Assembly (NCBI GenBank): GCA_025558075.1
Contig: JAHLKF010000008.1
Span: forward strand, 248,001-312,000
Source: Gaertneriomyces semiglobifer
Lineage: Eukaryota; Chytridiomycota; Chytridiomycetes; Spizellomycetales; Spizellomycetaceae
Direction of reading: 5' to 3'
DNA: 64,000 nucleotides
The notes under the pieces were generated by a model. It saw only the letters and a program-made list of their open reading frames with translations, was not told where the DNA came from and did not search any database. The first letter of the stretch is position 1; each line of letters begins with the position of its first letter. The position numbers and the translations under genes were made by a program. Shown piece by piece: positions 33,898 through 44,279 of the stretch.

Positions 33898-34983
33898 TTA
33901 ACAACCATTGGGAGTGCATTTCTTGACACCGTTCGAATACTTTGCAGAGCAACAGTTATTCTTGCATTCAGTGTGGGCATTGCATGTCGCCCATTCGCCC
34001 TTCTTGTTGCCGTTACCACCACCACCACCGCTGCCGCCACCGCCGCCGCCGCCATTTTCCGGGTACGCTGGATTGCGCCACGACTGAGGCGACCACCTGC
34101 CGTCCAAGACGTTGTTTCCGTTATGGTCCTTCCACGAGACGGGCGAATCGGCGTAGAATTTCTCGATAACGTACTCGGACTGACACGGCGGGTACTTCAT
34201 TGAACAGCAATGCTGCCCGGTCTTTTCGAACCAGTGTCCTACCATCTTGGCTTGGAAGACCAGGACACCGCAGTGTTTCAGCGGGACTTCGAGGGCCATG
34301 GTTAAGGTGCTGGTAGCCGACTACACAACGGATACCAAAGGCCGTATTAGTCGAGTTACCACTGGTACACAGTGTTTCCAGCATGCAATGCCCACCTGCA
34401 CGAACGTGATCCCGCCGCCAAGATCGTATGAATCTTTACCAAGCTTGGCGCGTACGTCGATACTCGCTTGTCTCGTATAAGTGTACCCCACGCTGAAAGT
34501 TTGTTTGATTTTGTCATCGGAGCAATGTTCGGCGCTGACTCGATTATGGCCCGTCTCCCAATAGCGAGGGCTGCCGGACTTTCTAAGTCCTTCGGTATGC
34601 CAGCAAAAGTCACCAGCCACATCTGCCTGTTTCGGAGGTTTGGCGCCGGGAATTACTGTCACCTACGTGCAGAAGAACCGTGTCCGTTAGGAGCCGGCGA
34701 CGTTGACGTAGAGTCGGATATGAAAGTTACTTACCTCAGGAGCGGTGGTGTTCGTCATCAACGCGTGGATCTTCACATAGTCCTCAAAGCTCACTTCGGT
34801 TCCATTGGAATGGTAGATGCGACCGACAAATAAATCAGTGAAAGGGTCAATGTGAAGCTCAGGATCAGATGGAATAGGCGAGGAGGCGATGTCAACCCCG
34901 TTCCGGCTGAGGATGGGGCTCGCGAGCGCGAGGTGAGCTCCTGCGAGGGCCAAAAGGCATGAGGCGGAAACTGAGAGCTTCAT
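33898..34983 (-). CDS. Secreted protein with Gly-rich linker and C-terminal cysteine module
   Basis: Exons 34983-34735, 34662-34396 and 34320-33898 give 312 residues; introns are 72 nt (GTAAGT to ACGTAG) and 75 nt (GTGGGC to TGTAG). A signal peptide (MKLSVSASCLLALAGAHLALA) ends near residue 21. The middle holds a novel domain (about residues 85-255) with scattered cysteines and FCWHTEGLR and WETGHNRVS stretches. A run of Gly with Ser and Asn (about 265-280) forms a flexible linker. The last 32 residues carry six cysteines in the order C-x6-C-x3-CC-x9-C-x5-C, like a small disulfide knot or binding module. It is probably extracellular. The linker-plus-module layout recalls fungal secreted enzymes, but no catalytic domain was recognised. 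Confidence 0.75.
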
Positions 34984-35040
34984 TTTTGGTTGGAGGAGAT
35001 AGGGAGACGAGACCAGTCGCCGGCCGTGTGGATGCGCCCG

Positions 35041-35048
35041 CTTTTATA
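35041..35048 (-). promoter_or_regulatory. TATA box of the secreted-protein gene
   Basis: TATAAAAG on the minus strand, 57 bases before the ATG at 34983. Confidence 0.55.
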
Positions 35049-35807
35049 ACGCCCTGTTGACTGGGGGAGTCTCTGCCGCTTTCAGTTCTTCAGGCAGCTT
35101 TTTCATTTTTGGTTGTTGTCATCGCTATTAGAGCGTCGAGCGGCCCGATCGTGACAGGTCGTTCTTCAGCGTTGTCAGCCTGTCAAGATCCACTCAGCCC
35201 AATCTGCTTTATTTCGAACCCGCCAATGCCATTACAAAATAATTTACAACTGTGTTCAACTCGTCGTGTTACGCGCGGTATCGTTCGTGTGTCTCTGCCG
35301 AGTCCGAGACATGGCAAGTGATGCCGAGCATCATTTAGCAAACACGATTAATGCGGCGAAATTGTGGAATGCTGGGAACCTGAATAAGCAACAAAGAAGG
35401 TTATGCCTTGTTCTCGTGTCGCCAGCATCTTCTGTCCCAAAAATCACACACGCGTGGTTGAGAGCGCGTCTGCAGTCGCCTCGCTCTAAGCATGCTGCTA
35501 GGTCAGGACAATATTTTGGAAGTGGGAAAGTGCTTCCATGTCCTGCAGAGACCAGATTGATACAAGGGTGCCTGCCTTGATCGTCTGGATGATGATTCGC
35601 TTGAGAGTGCATGTATTCTATGTATTCTTCGGAAAGTAGGTCTTGTGGATCTAACTCGAAAGTCCCCAGTTAAACGTATCTTGCTACCTAATACACCTAT
35701 GGAAAGTCGTTATACACTATATACTGCCTAGTAGTCGGATACGAATTAGCAACCCACAGTCCTAAACCGAAAACATATCGTCGCAACGTCGTGGAAACAC
35801 AAGCCAA
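35049..35807. other. Intergenic, 0.76 kb
   Basis: Promoter side of the secreted-protein gene and 3' flank of the next minus-strand gene. Overlapping short frames on both strands near 35266-35612 are not convincing. Confidence 0.4.
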
Positions 35808-36569
35808 TCAGAAAAGCGACGACCCGACCAAAACGGCAGTCGAGATGGCTGCGCACGCCATCAAGTCGAGGGGTGAGATGCTTGCAGCTCTTCCTCCAGA
35901 TGGGAGTTGTCCCACAGGCCAGGTGATTTCCACCGGACCTTTGGGCGGGATGGAGGGAGTGCCAGTGAGAGTCTCGTTGCTGCCGCCTGGAACGACCGCA
36001 AACGACCCGGTGGTCTGCCGTGCTTCCCACAATTGCGGCGCCGTGCCATTCACATACCACTCGGCCATCCATTCGATGCCCACGATATTTTCCGTTGATA
36101 ATTGTCGCGCGCTTTCCCAGCTTACCCGCACCGGTAAGCTTTGATTCGTAATGGTGTTTCGATTCTCCTGGAAAAAGGTGCGCATGTTCTTCAAATCGGT
36201 TCCTGAATTGGCCGTTGCATTTATGCCGCTAAAGATGTACGTCTGCCGGACTACCCATCTGATCGTTTCTGTCTGTGGCGCGGGGTACTCGATGTCGGCC
36301 CACTTGTCAGCACCAACAATTGCCCAGTAGATGTTTGCATTGTCGGGGACACGGTCAGTGTCGGCGATCTCGACATAAGGATTCTCGGCTGTGGACATGA
36401 AAGGCGCAATCCGAGCGCGCCAGGTCGACGTGTGGGCGGCCACTTCCACTGCCCAACAATACATGGCGAGCCAGATGAGGCTGATTAGGACAGCCGGTAA
36501 CTTACAGAGTCGTAATTGGGCTGCGGGAAAGCTAAACCGTTTAATTGGTGGGAAAGCGGCCCGAGACAT
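35808..36569 (-). CDS. Unknown membrane-anchored or secreted protein, 253 aa
   Basis: Single exon with ATG at 36569. The N-terminus is basic and followed by a hydrophobic segment (LPAVLISLIWLAMYCWAVEV), either a signal anchor or an uncleaved signal peptide. The following 170 residues have several Asn-X-Ser/Thr sites (NAT, NQS, NGT, NET) and aromatic residues, fitting an extracellular domain. The C-terminus (LDLMACAAISTAVLVGSSLF) is hydrophobic and ends the protein, as a GPI signal would. Only one cysteine lies between the two hydrophobic ends. No family was recognised. Whether the mature protein is anchored at both ends is unclear. Confidence 0.55.
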   Translation of the reverse strand: MSRAAFPPIKRFSFPAAQLRLCKLPAVLISLIWLAMYCWAVEVAAHTSTWRARIAPFMSTAENPYVEIADTDRVPDNANIYWAIVGADKWADIEYPAPQTETIRWVVRQTYIFSGINATANSGTDLKNMRTFFQENRNTITNQSLPVRVSWESARQLSTENIVGIEWMAEWYVNGTAPQLWEARQTTGSFAVVPGGSNETLTGTPSIPPKGPVEITWPVGQLPSGGRAASISPLDLMACAAISTAVLVGSSLF

Positions 36570-36877
36570 TGGAGATAGCTGACAAGCTACTTACGCATTG
36601 TTGCGATCGGGTTGACGAAGATTATGAGGCAATTGCAGCTAAATCGATGAGGTATTGACTAGCAATGAACAGAGGATGGGGAAGAAGACTTGTTGGCCGT
36701 CGTCCAGATCCACCTGCAAGGCTCGGCCAGCGACAATTTCACCAAACGGTTTAAGTGGCCTTCACGCGTTCGCGCAGTCACGATAATGTAATCACATTAG
36801 TCGCGTAACTCCGTCCAACCCTAGTTGATGATTAAGCACTGGCACAGTGCTGTGCCACCCAAACCAATTAACTATAA
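36570..36877. other. Intergenic, 308 bp
   Basis: Probable divergent promoter between the minus-strand membrane protein and the decayed gene copy A. Nothing else was seen. Confidence 0.4.
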
Positions 36878-37181
36878 ATGAAGCGCTCCTACGCGTCCGT
36901 TCCCACACAGTACTTGACCGACATGGACAGCACGAACCAGAACGTCCACCAGGATGTGGAGCGGTCCGCCACTATGGCGGAGAAGCTAGCGGTACGTATA
37001 TGTCCCATCCGCTGTCCTGCTTCGTGCCATCGCCTTCTAACAGTCCATTTTAGTCCTTTCCAACCCCTTTGGGCATTTGCCTCCCCGCCGGTTCCGTCGT
37101 ATACGCGTTGGCCGACGAGGCGCCGAAGAGAAGATCAGGTACGAGATGACCCTCGTGGCAGGGGGTCCGCTCATGGTGAAC

Positions 37182-37412
37182 GCATGGAAAGCAACCATCT
37201 TTGGCAAATGATGACGCTCGTGGCAGAGAGTGCCCCCCCGCATGGAAAGCAACCATCTTTGGCAGATGATGACGCTCGTGGCAGAGAGTGCCCCCCCGCA
37301 TGGAAAGCAACCATCTTTGGCAGATGATGACGCTCGTGGTAGAGTGTGCCCCCCGCATGGAAAGCAACCATCTTGGCAGATGATGACGCTCGTGGTAGAG
37401 TGTGCCCCCCCG
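37182..37412. repeat. 58-bp minisatellite, four copies
   Basis: GCATGGAAAGCAACCATC begins at 37182, 37240, 37298 and 37355, giving periods of 58, 58 and 57. Units hold a C homopolymer run of variable length. A diverged half unit precedes the array. Confidence 0.9.
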
Positions 37413-37593
37413 TGAAAGTTGCTAATTTTGTGCTCATTCGTAGACCCGCATCTCTTACTATTGCACAGGTAGCACCGCACACGACACCGGCATCTCCTTT
37501 ACCGAAACCTTGTTGAATCAGGATGATGAGCGCTTAAAGCGCGCCGCGTCGTTCACACATGTTACGACCTGTGCATCCTCACAGCTTCCAAGT

Positions 37594-37840
37594 TTATAAG
37601 GTATGACATTGTTAACGTCTTGAGCGCTGAATTGTTGTGCTCACGTGTCACTCATTATTTTGCAGAACAAGAAGAGGACCACGGCTTTTATCGTCCATTC
37701 GCTGATGCTGACTTCGAAATTTATAAGGTATGACATTGTCAAAGCTTGAGTGCTGAATTGTTGTGCTCACGTGTTTGCCTCGTCCACTCATTGCTTTGCA
37801 GAACAAGAAGGAGACCACGACTCTTATCACCCATTTCGCT
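37594..37840. repeat. Tandem duplication of an exon-intron block, 127-bp period
   Basis: TTATAAGGTATGACATTGT occurs at 37594 and 37721. Each is followed by the same intron-like sequence, a TTTGCAG acceptor and an AACAAGAAG exon start. It looks like a local duplication of one intron with its exon. Confidence 0.8.
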
Positions 37841-37939
37841 GATGCTGAGGACCACCGCCGCCTTTTCGTCCGTGCAGCCAATGTTTTCTTTTGCTTCAAG
37901 TCTGAGCGACATGGCTGTCTGCCCTTGTACATAGTTTGA

Positions 37940-38694
37940 TTTTTGTTACTATATGATTTGGACTGTCGCCTTAAACAGGTTGTTTTATCCGAGTGCGACT
38001 TCGTTCTACATCTATCCTTTTTGCCAGCGCCTTTCGCCGTAACAGTTCACGGTAGACTCGCGTACGCCCGGCTTATAATTTCACTGCAATGACATTCCTT
38101 GTTCACTTGCACATACAGAGAGTCTACTACTATTATCTCCTGCTCATAATCTGAAGGGGTGCTATGCTCTGAGATGATCAGAAGGATCATCTGAATGCTC
38201 TGATGATCGAAACTGACTCAAGCCCCCATTATTGTACATGTTCCCCAATTTCTTTAGATCATAGGCAAGTGCAAAGTTTCCTTCTGATGGGCATCTACGG
38301 GCGAAAGCATGTTGAAAGATGCATTCGCCGAACTGGCCGCTACGGGAACCGGCAGGGTGAGTTGAAGGTCACGGCGATAACCTATCTGGGCTAGGTCAGT
38401 GGGAAACTTTGCGCGAGTGACATGTTCGACAAGGGCGCTGTGGAAATAAATCTGCGTGTGGGACAACTCTGTGGGCTGCTGCACAAATGCAAATTCCGTG
38501 ACGTTGACATTCATGTTCAATATCCCACAATGGGCTAACTTCCAACTGACCACTTGAAACTATCAGCGAGGACCTACTTAGCTCGTAATCCAACAGTCCA
38601 AACATAGTTCGATCAATTTTCAAGAACAACGGGCCTTTCTCAGTTAAACAACCTTTCTCAGTGACTGACAGCGGTAATTGATCTTGACCGAGGC
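37940..38694. other. Spacer between copies A and B
   Basis: Two overlapping minus-strand frames (38254-38725) are open for about 100 codons each but no splice joins them. No supported gene. Confidence 0.35.
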
Positions 38695-40063
38695 ATGCTG
38701 ATCGTTCACACAGTGATTTACCCACAGCTGATCGAGGTTCACCAGAAGGTGAGCAAGTGGGCCGTTGCTATGGGAACAAACCTGTGGGAAAAAGTGGCAA
38801 GGCCACCTGCTCTATATGGAGGAAGGAAAGCAGGAAGCCCCGTTTCTCCCAAGCCCACTAGCACTCCAGCTGCAAGCTTTCCCAAAAGCTCTGGGAACGG
38901 CGTCGTTGATCTTGTCGACGTACGTACCAGAACAATGCCCAAAGCCTCCACCAGCCGGAACCACTCGAACCATGCTGCCACGCAACCATACGCGTTTTCC
39001 GCTGAGTATGGAGCGTTAATGGATCAGCTCCAACGCTCATAGTGGGAGCTGTCAGACGAACTCTTGCCAGAAGAAAATGTGTGCTTAGGTTGCATTCAAT
39101 GGCAGGTATGTTCATTCCTAAGTTTTGCGATGGTGAAAATGATCCTGATGAAGCTCCTGCAGGACGATTATGACGCACTCCGAAAGGAGGCGAATGAGCT
39201 GGAGGAAGTGGTTAAGGCCCTCAGGGCCGAGAACGCTTCGTTATCGAACGATCTGGAGCGTTCCGTGTCCGTGTCCGAGAAATTAGCGGTACGTATATGC
39301 CGCATCCGTTGTCCTGCTAACGCCTTCTAACAGTCCATTTTATTCCTTTGCAGGCCCGTCTGGGAAGTACGAGAGGCCCAATTGCGCGCCCAAGCACGGG
39401 TGTGGCCGAAGGGCCAGTTCCGGCGTCGGCTGTCACAGTCCAAAAAGTATGGACAATACTTTCTGGACTGTGACAGCAGCGAACAGAAGGTGCGGTACGA
39501 AATGAGGGGTAACATAGGGGTAACACAGCTCTTATCGTCCATTTCGACGATGCGGAGGACCGTCACCGCCTTTTCGCCCGCGCGTCGGATGGCTGTTATT
39601 TCCGGTTCCGGTCTGACAAGTACCGACTTGTCCCTTTGTGAGCGGGTTGTTGTGCTGCATTGCCGGCGTTTCCCAGTGTCCTGAAAGCCCTTGTACATAG
39701 TTGGAATTTATGTTGCTTATATGATTTGATGTCGGCTTTTAACAGTTCATATATTGGACTGTGCATGTGACAGCAGCGAACAGAAGATCAGGTACGAAAT
39801 GAGGTGGTGCGCTCGTGGAGAGCAATCCGTGAAGTTACTAATATCGTTCTCATTCGTGTAGACCGCTCTACCAAACTACTGTGCTGGCAGCGCGGCGCAT
39901 CACGCCCGGATCGCTTTCTCAGAGGCGTTGCTAAATCAAAGCGACGAGCGGGTGAAGCGGGCGACGTCCTTCACACGTCCACCTCTGGAGATGTTTGGAC
40001 AGCTGAAGGTGACCTGATGATGAAGCAGGACGGTCGAAGAGGCAAAGGACAGGAGAGGCCATA
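38695..40063 (+). pseudogene. Copy B of the duplicated coiled-coil family, with an in-frame stop
   Basis: The frame from the ATG at 38695 runs to TAG at 39040-39042 and continues in the same frame beyond it (WELSDELLPEENV) to a GTATGT donor. The next exon, after CTGCAG, is a clear coiled coil (DDYDALRKEANELEEVVKAL) ending SEKLA at a GTACGTATATG donor shared with copy A. A later segment reads TALIVHFDDAEDRHRLFARA, matching copy A. After that comes ALLNQSDERVKRATSF, also matching copy A. The in-frame TAG and rearranged order suggest loss of function; readthrough or an alternative exon cannot be excluded. A strong hairpin (39429-39477) lies inside. Confidence 0.5.
39429..39477. repeat. Near-perfect hairpin with 22-nt arms and 5-nt loop
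   Basis: Arms 39429-39450 and 39456-39477 are reverse complements with one mismatch. The right arm sequence GGACTGTG and CAGCAGCGAACAG recurs about 290 bases downstream in the same copy. Confidence 0.8.
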
Positions 40064-41245
40064 GTACTAATAGAGGGTAGAGGGTATATCGTGTATGAGG
40101 GGTTTGGGTTGTATTATGTATACGACATAGTGGCCATGCTAGGTTATATAAATACTTTCTCGAACTTGTTAATTAAGGTTAATTTACTTGAATAGTGTCG
40201 ACCTCCGTCTCCAGATATTCTCACCACTGTGGGAACTTGTTTCATTTGATGCACCTGTGGTTTCCTCATTTAGCGTTGAGGAACGTATCAGCACGGTAAA
40301 GTATTATGCTCTTCTCATGGGCGTCCTCACGACATGTCCTCATGGCTTATGCTGATGAATGTATTGGACAAGTCATGCAAATGCAAACCGTATATGGTAG
40401 ATCTAGAGCCAAAATATTTGGTGATCCAACAACAAGCGCGTCTTGACTGAGCAATCCACGCAGCGGATACCATCATTTGTGGTTCCGGCTTTCTCACGGG
40501 CGCGTTCCTCGGCGGTCCTCGAACGAAGGTGTGGCGTCGTCCAGATGTTCTCATCTGTTCGATGAAAAGACTGTGGAGGGGATCAAGGGAGGGTGAGGCC
40601 ATGGCACTAGTCCCATCGCGCAACCTGCCACCATCCTCGATTCCCTTTGCTACCCACCTTGATCTCTAGTTTGACGGCTGCTACTCTGCTGAGCCTTGGG
40701 CATGGTACTAATTTTACCTTTTTGTTTTTGTCTCCCCTGTTTGAGCGAAATATCAATTTATGGCTATGCTCTTTGACTTTTTGGTATCTGTTAACCTCTT
40801 GGTCAATTCATTGAGCCATCAAAGGTAATTCAAAGTTTCCGCCCATATTTTGATGGCTACTAATATCACACTGGATCGTAGGATTATGGTTGTGCTTAGA
40901 ATGTGCGAAGGTATGATGCCAAATATCCGGAATCTTGGTTGAGATCTGCGGGCGTTTGCAGTCGTAAATACATGAATACACATAATGATATGGCACGTCA
41001 ATTCAGTGAGAAGTCTAGACGATCTCGTTCCAACTACTCTGTCGTAATTGTCGTAACTTTGACCCTCAGTCTTGCGGACATTCAGAAATGACCATTTCCA
41101 GATCGAGCGCTTGGCTGGTGAACCCGGCCATGCTGGTATATGTTGTCCAAGGCTATTCCACCGAAACCATTTCCCAGTAGGCGTAGAAACGTGCTATGGT
41201 TAGCAACTTACAGCCTTTTCAATCTTTTCAACAAGTTTCTTTTCG
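40064..41245. other. Intergenic, 1.2 kb
   Basis: AT-rich in parts; no exon, RNA gene or repeat that I can support. Confidence 0.4.
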
Positions 41246-41455
41246 ATGTCCCGAACAACCAGGAGCTCGCGCGCCCCGAAACCTGAGGATCCCAGTGCTC
41301 TGGAGGAATCTATTGAAACGTCTGGACTCGAGCGCATGTTTCAGAAACTCCACGCTAAACAACAGCAAGATATGCAACACATGTACGCTGAACTGATGGC
41401 CCACATCGACCGCAAAACGGCATTCCCCGAGGCCACACCCGACCCCTCAGCATAG
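41246..41455 (+). CDS. Small helical protein, 69 aa, uncertain
   Basis: Starts MSRTTRSSRAPKPEDPS and continues with a Gln- and Met-rich helix (LERMFQKLHAKQQQDMQHMY) before a Pro-rich end. The composition is coding-like, but the frame is short and no partner exon was found. It could be a fragment of a larger gene; the DNA directly after it is a decayed piece of the neighbouring orphan gene in the opposite sense. Confidence 0.3.
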   Translation: MSRTTRSSRAPKPEDPSALEESIETSGLERMFQKLHAKQQQDMQHMYAELMAHIDRKTAFPEATPDPSA

Positions 41456-41456
41456 T

Positions 41457-41520
41457 GTGCGAGTAGGCACAGTGCTATCGCTCCTGTCGACAGTCAATCT
41501 ATTATTTTCCATCCTCTGAT
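41457..41520 (-). pseudogene. Decayed fragment of the neighbouring orphan gene
   Basis: Read on the minus strand this gives NRLTVDRSDSTVPTRT, matching KGLIVDRSGSPVSTRT encoded near 42600-42650 in the 41862-43655 gene. DNA identity is high over about 45 bases around CGCTCCTGTCGACA. The flanking sequence is not conserved. Confidence 0.6.
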
Positions 41521-41861
41521 CGTGCCGAAAGACTGGAGTGTACGCGTTCGAACTTGCTTACGCCATTGTAAAGCTGTGCCATCGCATATGACTCTTATGT
41601 TACGTCAGCTGCGGCACAATCTGCGCACTCTGTTTAGCCGCATTGCCGCTGAATGCCGCACATATAAAAGTACGAACGTTCAAGTCCTGCGCAGCGAAAT
41701 TGGGTTAACTTTAGCACAGGAGGAGAACTTTAGGAAAGGAGAAGAGTAGTATCTGAAGGCAGCGGTCGCTGAAGCAGTTGAGCAAGCACACCTTGGTATG
41801 TATATATATATATATTACTAAAAGTGAATATCTGAACTCGCTTATTATATATATATACAGA
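41521..41861. other. Spacer with two TA microsatellites
   Basis: TA runs at about 41799-41815 and 41846-41859 flank the end of the orphan gene. Short plus-strand frames here are not supported. Confidence 0.4.
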
Positions 41862-43655
41862 TCAGATGGTGTTGGTTGATGTGCGTTTCCGTGGCGTCAA
41901 GGGCGCTACGGATTGGCGGGAACGAAAGGACTCTGCAGCGAGCGTCGGTAGCCGCGAGACAATGTCCACGACGACTTCCTGGTCGCCGCCCAACAAGGCT
42001 TGCACCTTAGCACATGCTGGGACAATTGTACTGGTCAGGTACTCCCCATACGCAAGAATACCTGCCATTCCCTCCGCATCGGGTCCAATGCAAAAGCGAG
42101 GCCCTTTCGAGCGTACAAACCAGAGCATTCCATCAATGTCCTGAACGGACATTTCCCAGGTTTCCATGGTCCATTTGGAAATGAGACCATAATGGAACTT
42201 GATGTCGTCGAGCTTCTCCGACGATACCGCGACCGCACTGATCACATTGATCATCTTTTGCGCCGTCTGGCCTGCCACCTTCAGCCAATCTTTGTGGGGG
42301 CGGTTGCGGTTCACACCGCCGGATTCATCCCTCTGCGCCTCGGAAACCCAGACGCCATAACGGGCTTCCTCCGTTCGTACGGATATAGTGACATCGGAGC
42401 ACGACATGCTACTTTGCGACGGTGAGGGCGGCTCAAAAGAGTGAGGAAACTCTAGTGAGACCTCCACATCATGTCTGCCTAATGCCGACCGAGTCGCACC
42501 GGCCCACACCAACCGAATGTCCTGTTCACACAGGTCTGACCTTGTCAGTTTGATATTGGCTGCCATGTCTAGGAGACTGATCGTAGCAGCTGTGGTTACT
42601 GTGCGAGTAGACACAGGACTGCCGCTCCTGTCGACAATCAGACCTTTTTCTACCATTTCGGCCACCAGCCGGCCAATATGTGGCTGGTCTTGGAAGACCT
42701 GCACAAGGAGTGCAATGTCACAACCGGCTGGCGCCTTTGTGGCCGTATTCGCTGGGCGGCTATCTCTAACCGCATCCAGGAGTGTTACGTCCAATGTACC
42801 TGCATCTCGCAACAGCCTTAGCAGGAACCTACCCCTCTGTTGCAGACGGGGAGCTTGCTGAGCGAGATAGCTGGTCGCTCGGTCAATGTAGCGCTCGACC
42901 ACCTGGCAACCTCTTGCCCATTGGCGAGCCGTAGCTACGAGTAGAGGCGCCTTTTCGCGCATATCTTGGCCTGAATCTGAAAGACGATTGACGGACGACA
43001 CCTCACCATTTTCAGAAATGGCTTCCCGAGGTTCCGGGCATGGGGACGATCCCGTGTCCGATGAATCGTCGTCACTGTGGGCAACTTCCCGAGGCGCTGT
43101 GTAGAATTACTTTGAGATTAGCTTTGTACCATCTGGACAATTTCAACTGCGGGTCTTACCTAGTCCAAATTCGATCCAGATGCGGTAATTGCGCCCATTG
43201 GACCCTTGGTACTCGAATGCCAGACGAGGGTATTCGCCTCTTGCAGTTGGCCTACGGTCAATGTTAACTGCATTTGCCTGGAGTCGTTCGAAAACGACTT
43301 TCTTATGGAGCCCATCGGGTACATGGACTATCATCGCCGTTTGTCTGGGACAACTGGTACATCTCGTTAGCGCCTCCGGGATGTTGCCGTGGATATGTTC
43401 ACGGAACCTATCGTTCCGGACGTCCACCGATGCGCTGGTGATGCGTATAGAAAAGGGCGAAGTCCCACAGGGGCTAAAGGGAACATCATCAGAAAGCAGA
43501 TATCGCCGGTGCATAAGTACCTTCACTGACCAGACAACGCCGTTCGTCCTCTGCTTCTTGTTTGGAAAGAGCATTGCGCACATCAATGCAACTGCAAACG
43601 ATACTGAACGCAACCAATGTGCGGATGCTAGCAAAATCATCAAGTTAGGTTGCAT
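41862..43655 (-). CDS. Orphan protein, 576 aa, two exons
   Basis: Exons 43655-43160 and 43096-41862 join across a 63-nt intron (GTAAGA to CTACACAG) in phase 1. The ATG at 43655 opens a hydrophobic stretch (MILLASAHWL, then FAVALMCAMLF) that could be a signal anchor. Then come a mixed domain with NDRFREHIHGNIPEALTRC and RLAFEYQGSNGRNYRIWIEF (to about residue 165), an acidic linker (HSDDDSSDTGSSPCP), and a long helical C-terminal part. The last 120 residues contain FHYGLISKWTMETWEMSV and LWFVRSKGPRFCIGPDAEG. I recognise no family. It lies in the repeat-rich region and has a decayed copy of one segment 0.4 kb beyond its 3' end, as expected of a fast-evolving accessory gene. Confidence 0.6.
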
Positions 43656-44279
43656 TAGGTGGCGCCAGACATTCCCACAGTCCGAATGTCCGGAAACAAA
43701 CAGTCTTGCCAATCGACCCTGACTCTTTGTGCCACTTGGTCCTCTACCAAAAATGCGTCATTTTTGGTAAAGGACTAAGAATGCGGTTTTCATTGTTACC
43801 TTTTCATTGTTACCGGTTTTCTTACTTATCAGGTCTGGACAGATTGAGCGCTGGCCGAAGAAACGCCCTGTCGACACCGTGAGGTTGCGTATATTTCGAG
43901 CACATAGCTACATCACTACAGGGATTCATTCATACGACGACCTATTAGACAACAGACGGTGGTATATTAATGAACTGTATATGTAGTTCAACAGCTTCGG
44001 CCCATTCCTCGGCCATTGTGTTGCATTGACCTGTGTCCTTTTTGCTGGCCCTTTGAGCATCCTCTGAATTTCACTCCCCTAAAATATGATTGTCCCAAGA
44101 ACGTATTTTGCGGCATCTTTGCACATCCATTCAAGGAAGCTCCTAAATACCACTAGGTCCTCTGCATCTCCATCAATGCCTTTGTGGCGATTGGTTGGAG
44201 GGGTGGGCTTGGAACCACCGCCGCTGCATTACCTGTGTGAGAGAAAGAAAGGAAAAGAATGAAAGGCGGCAAGCCAGGT
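43656..44279. other. Intergenic, 0.6 kb
   Basis: Between the orphan gene and the satellite block. No feature was seen apart from a short duplicated pyrimidine stretch near 43790-43815. Confidence 0.4.

Larger units (their letters stand above)
36878..37939 (+). pseudogene. Copy A of a duplicated multi-exon family, probably decayed
   Basis: First exon 36878-36991 (38 codons, ending MAEKLA) meets a GTACGTATATG donor that is repeated almost exactly in copy B after SEKLA. A second exon (37054 to about 37135) ends at GTACGAGATG. The gene is then interrupted by a 58-bp minisatellite. Further on, a piece reads TLLNQDDERLKRAASF, and later exons read KETTTLITHFADAEDHRRLF; both have matching pieces in copy B but in the reverse order. 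One exon-intron block (37594-37840) is duplicated in place. No continuous spliced frame could be built across the minisatellite, so I call it decayed. The function of the family is unknown. Confidence 0.45.
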
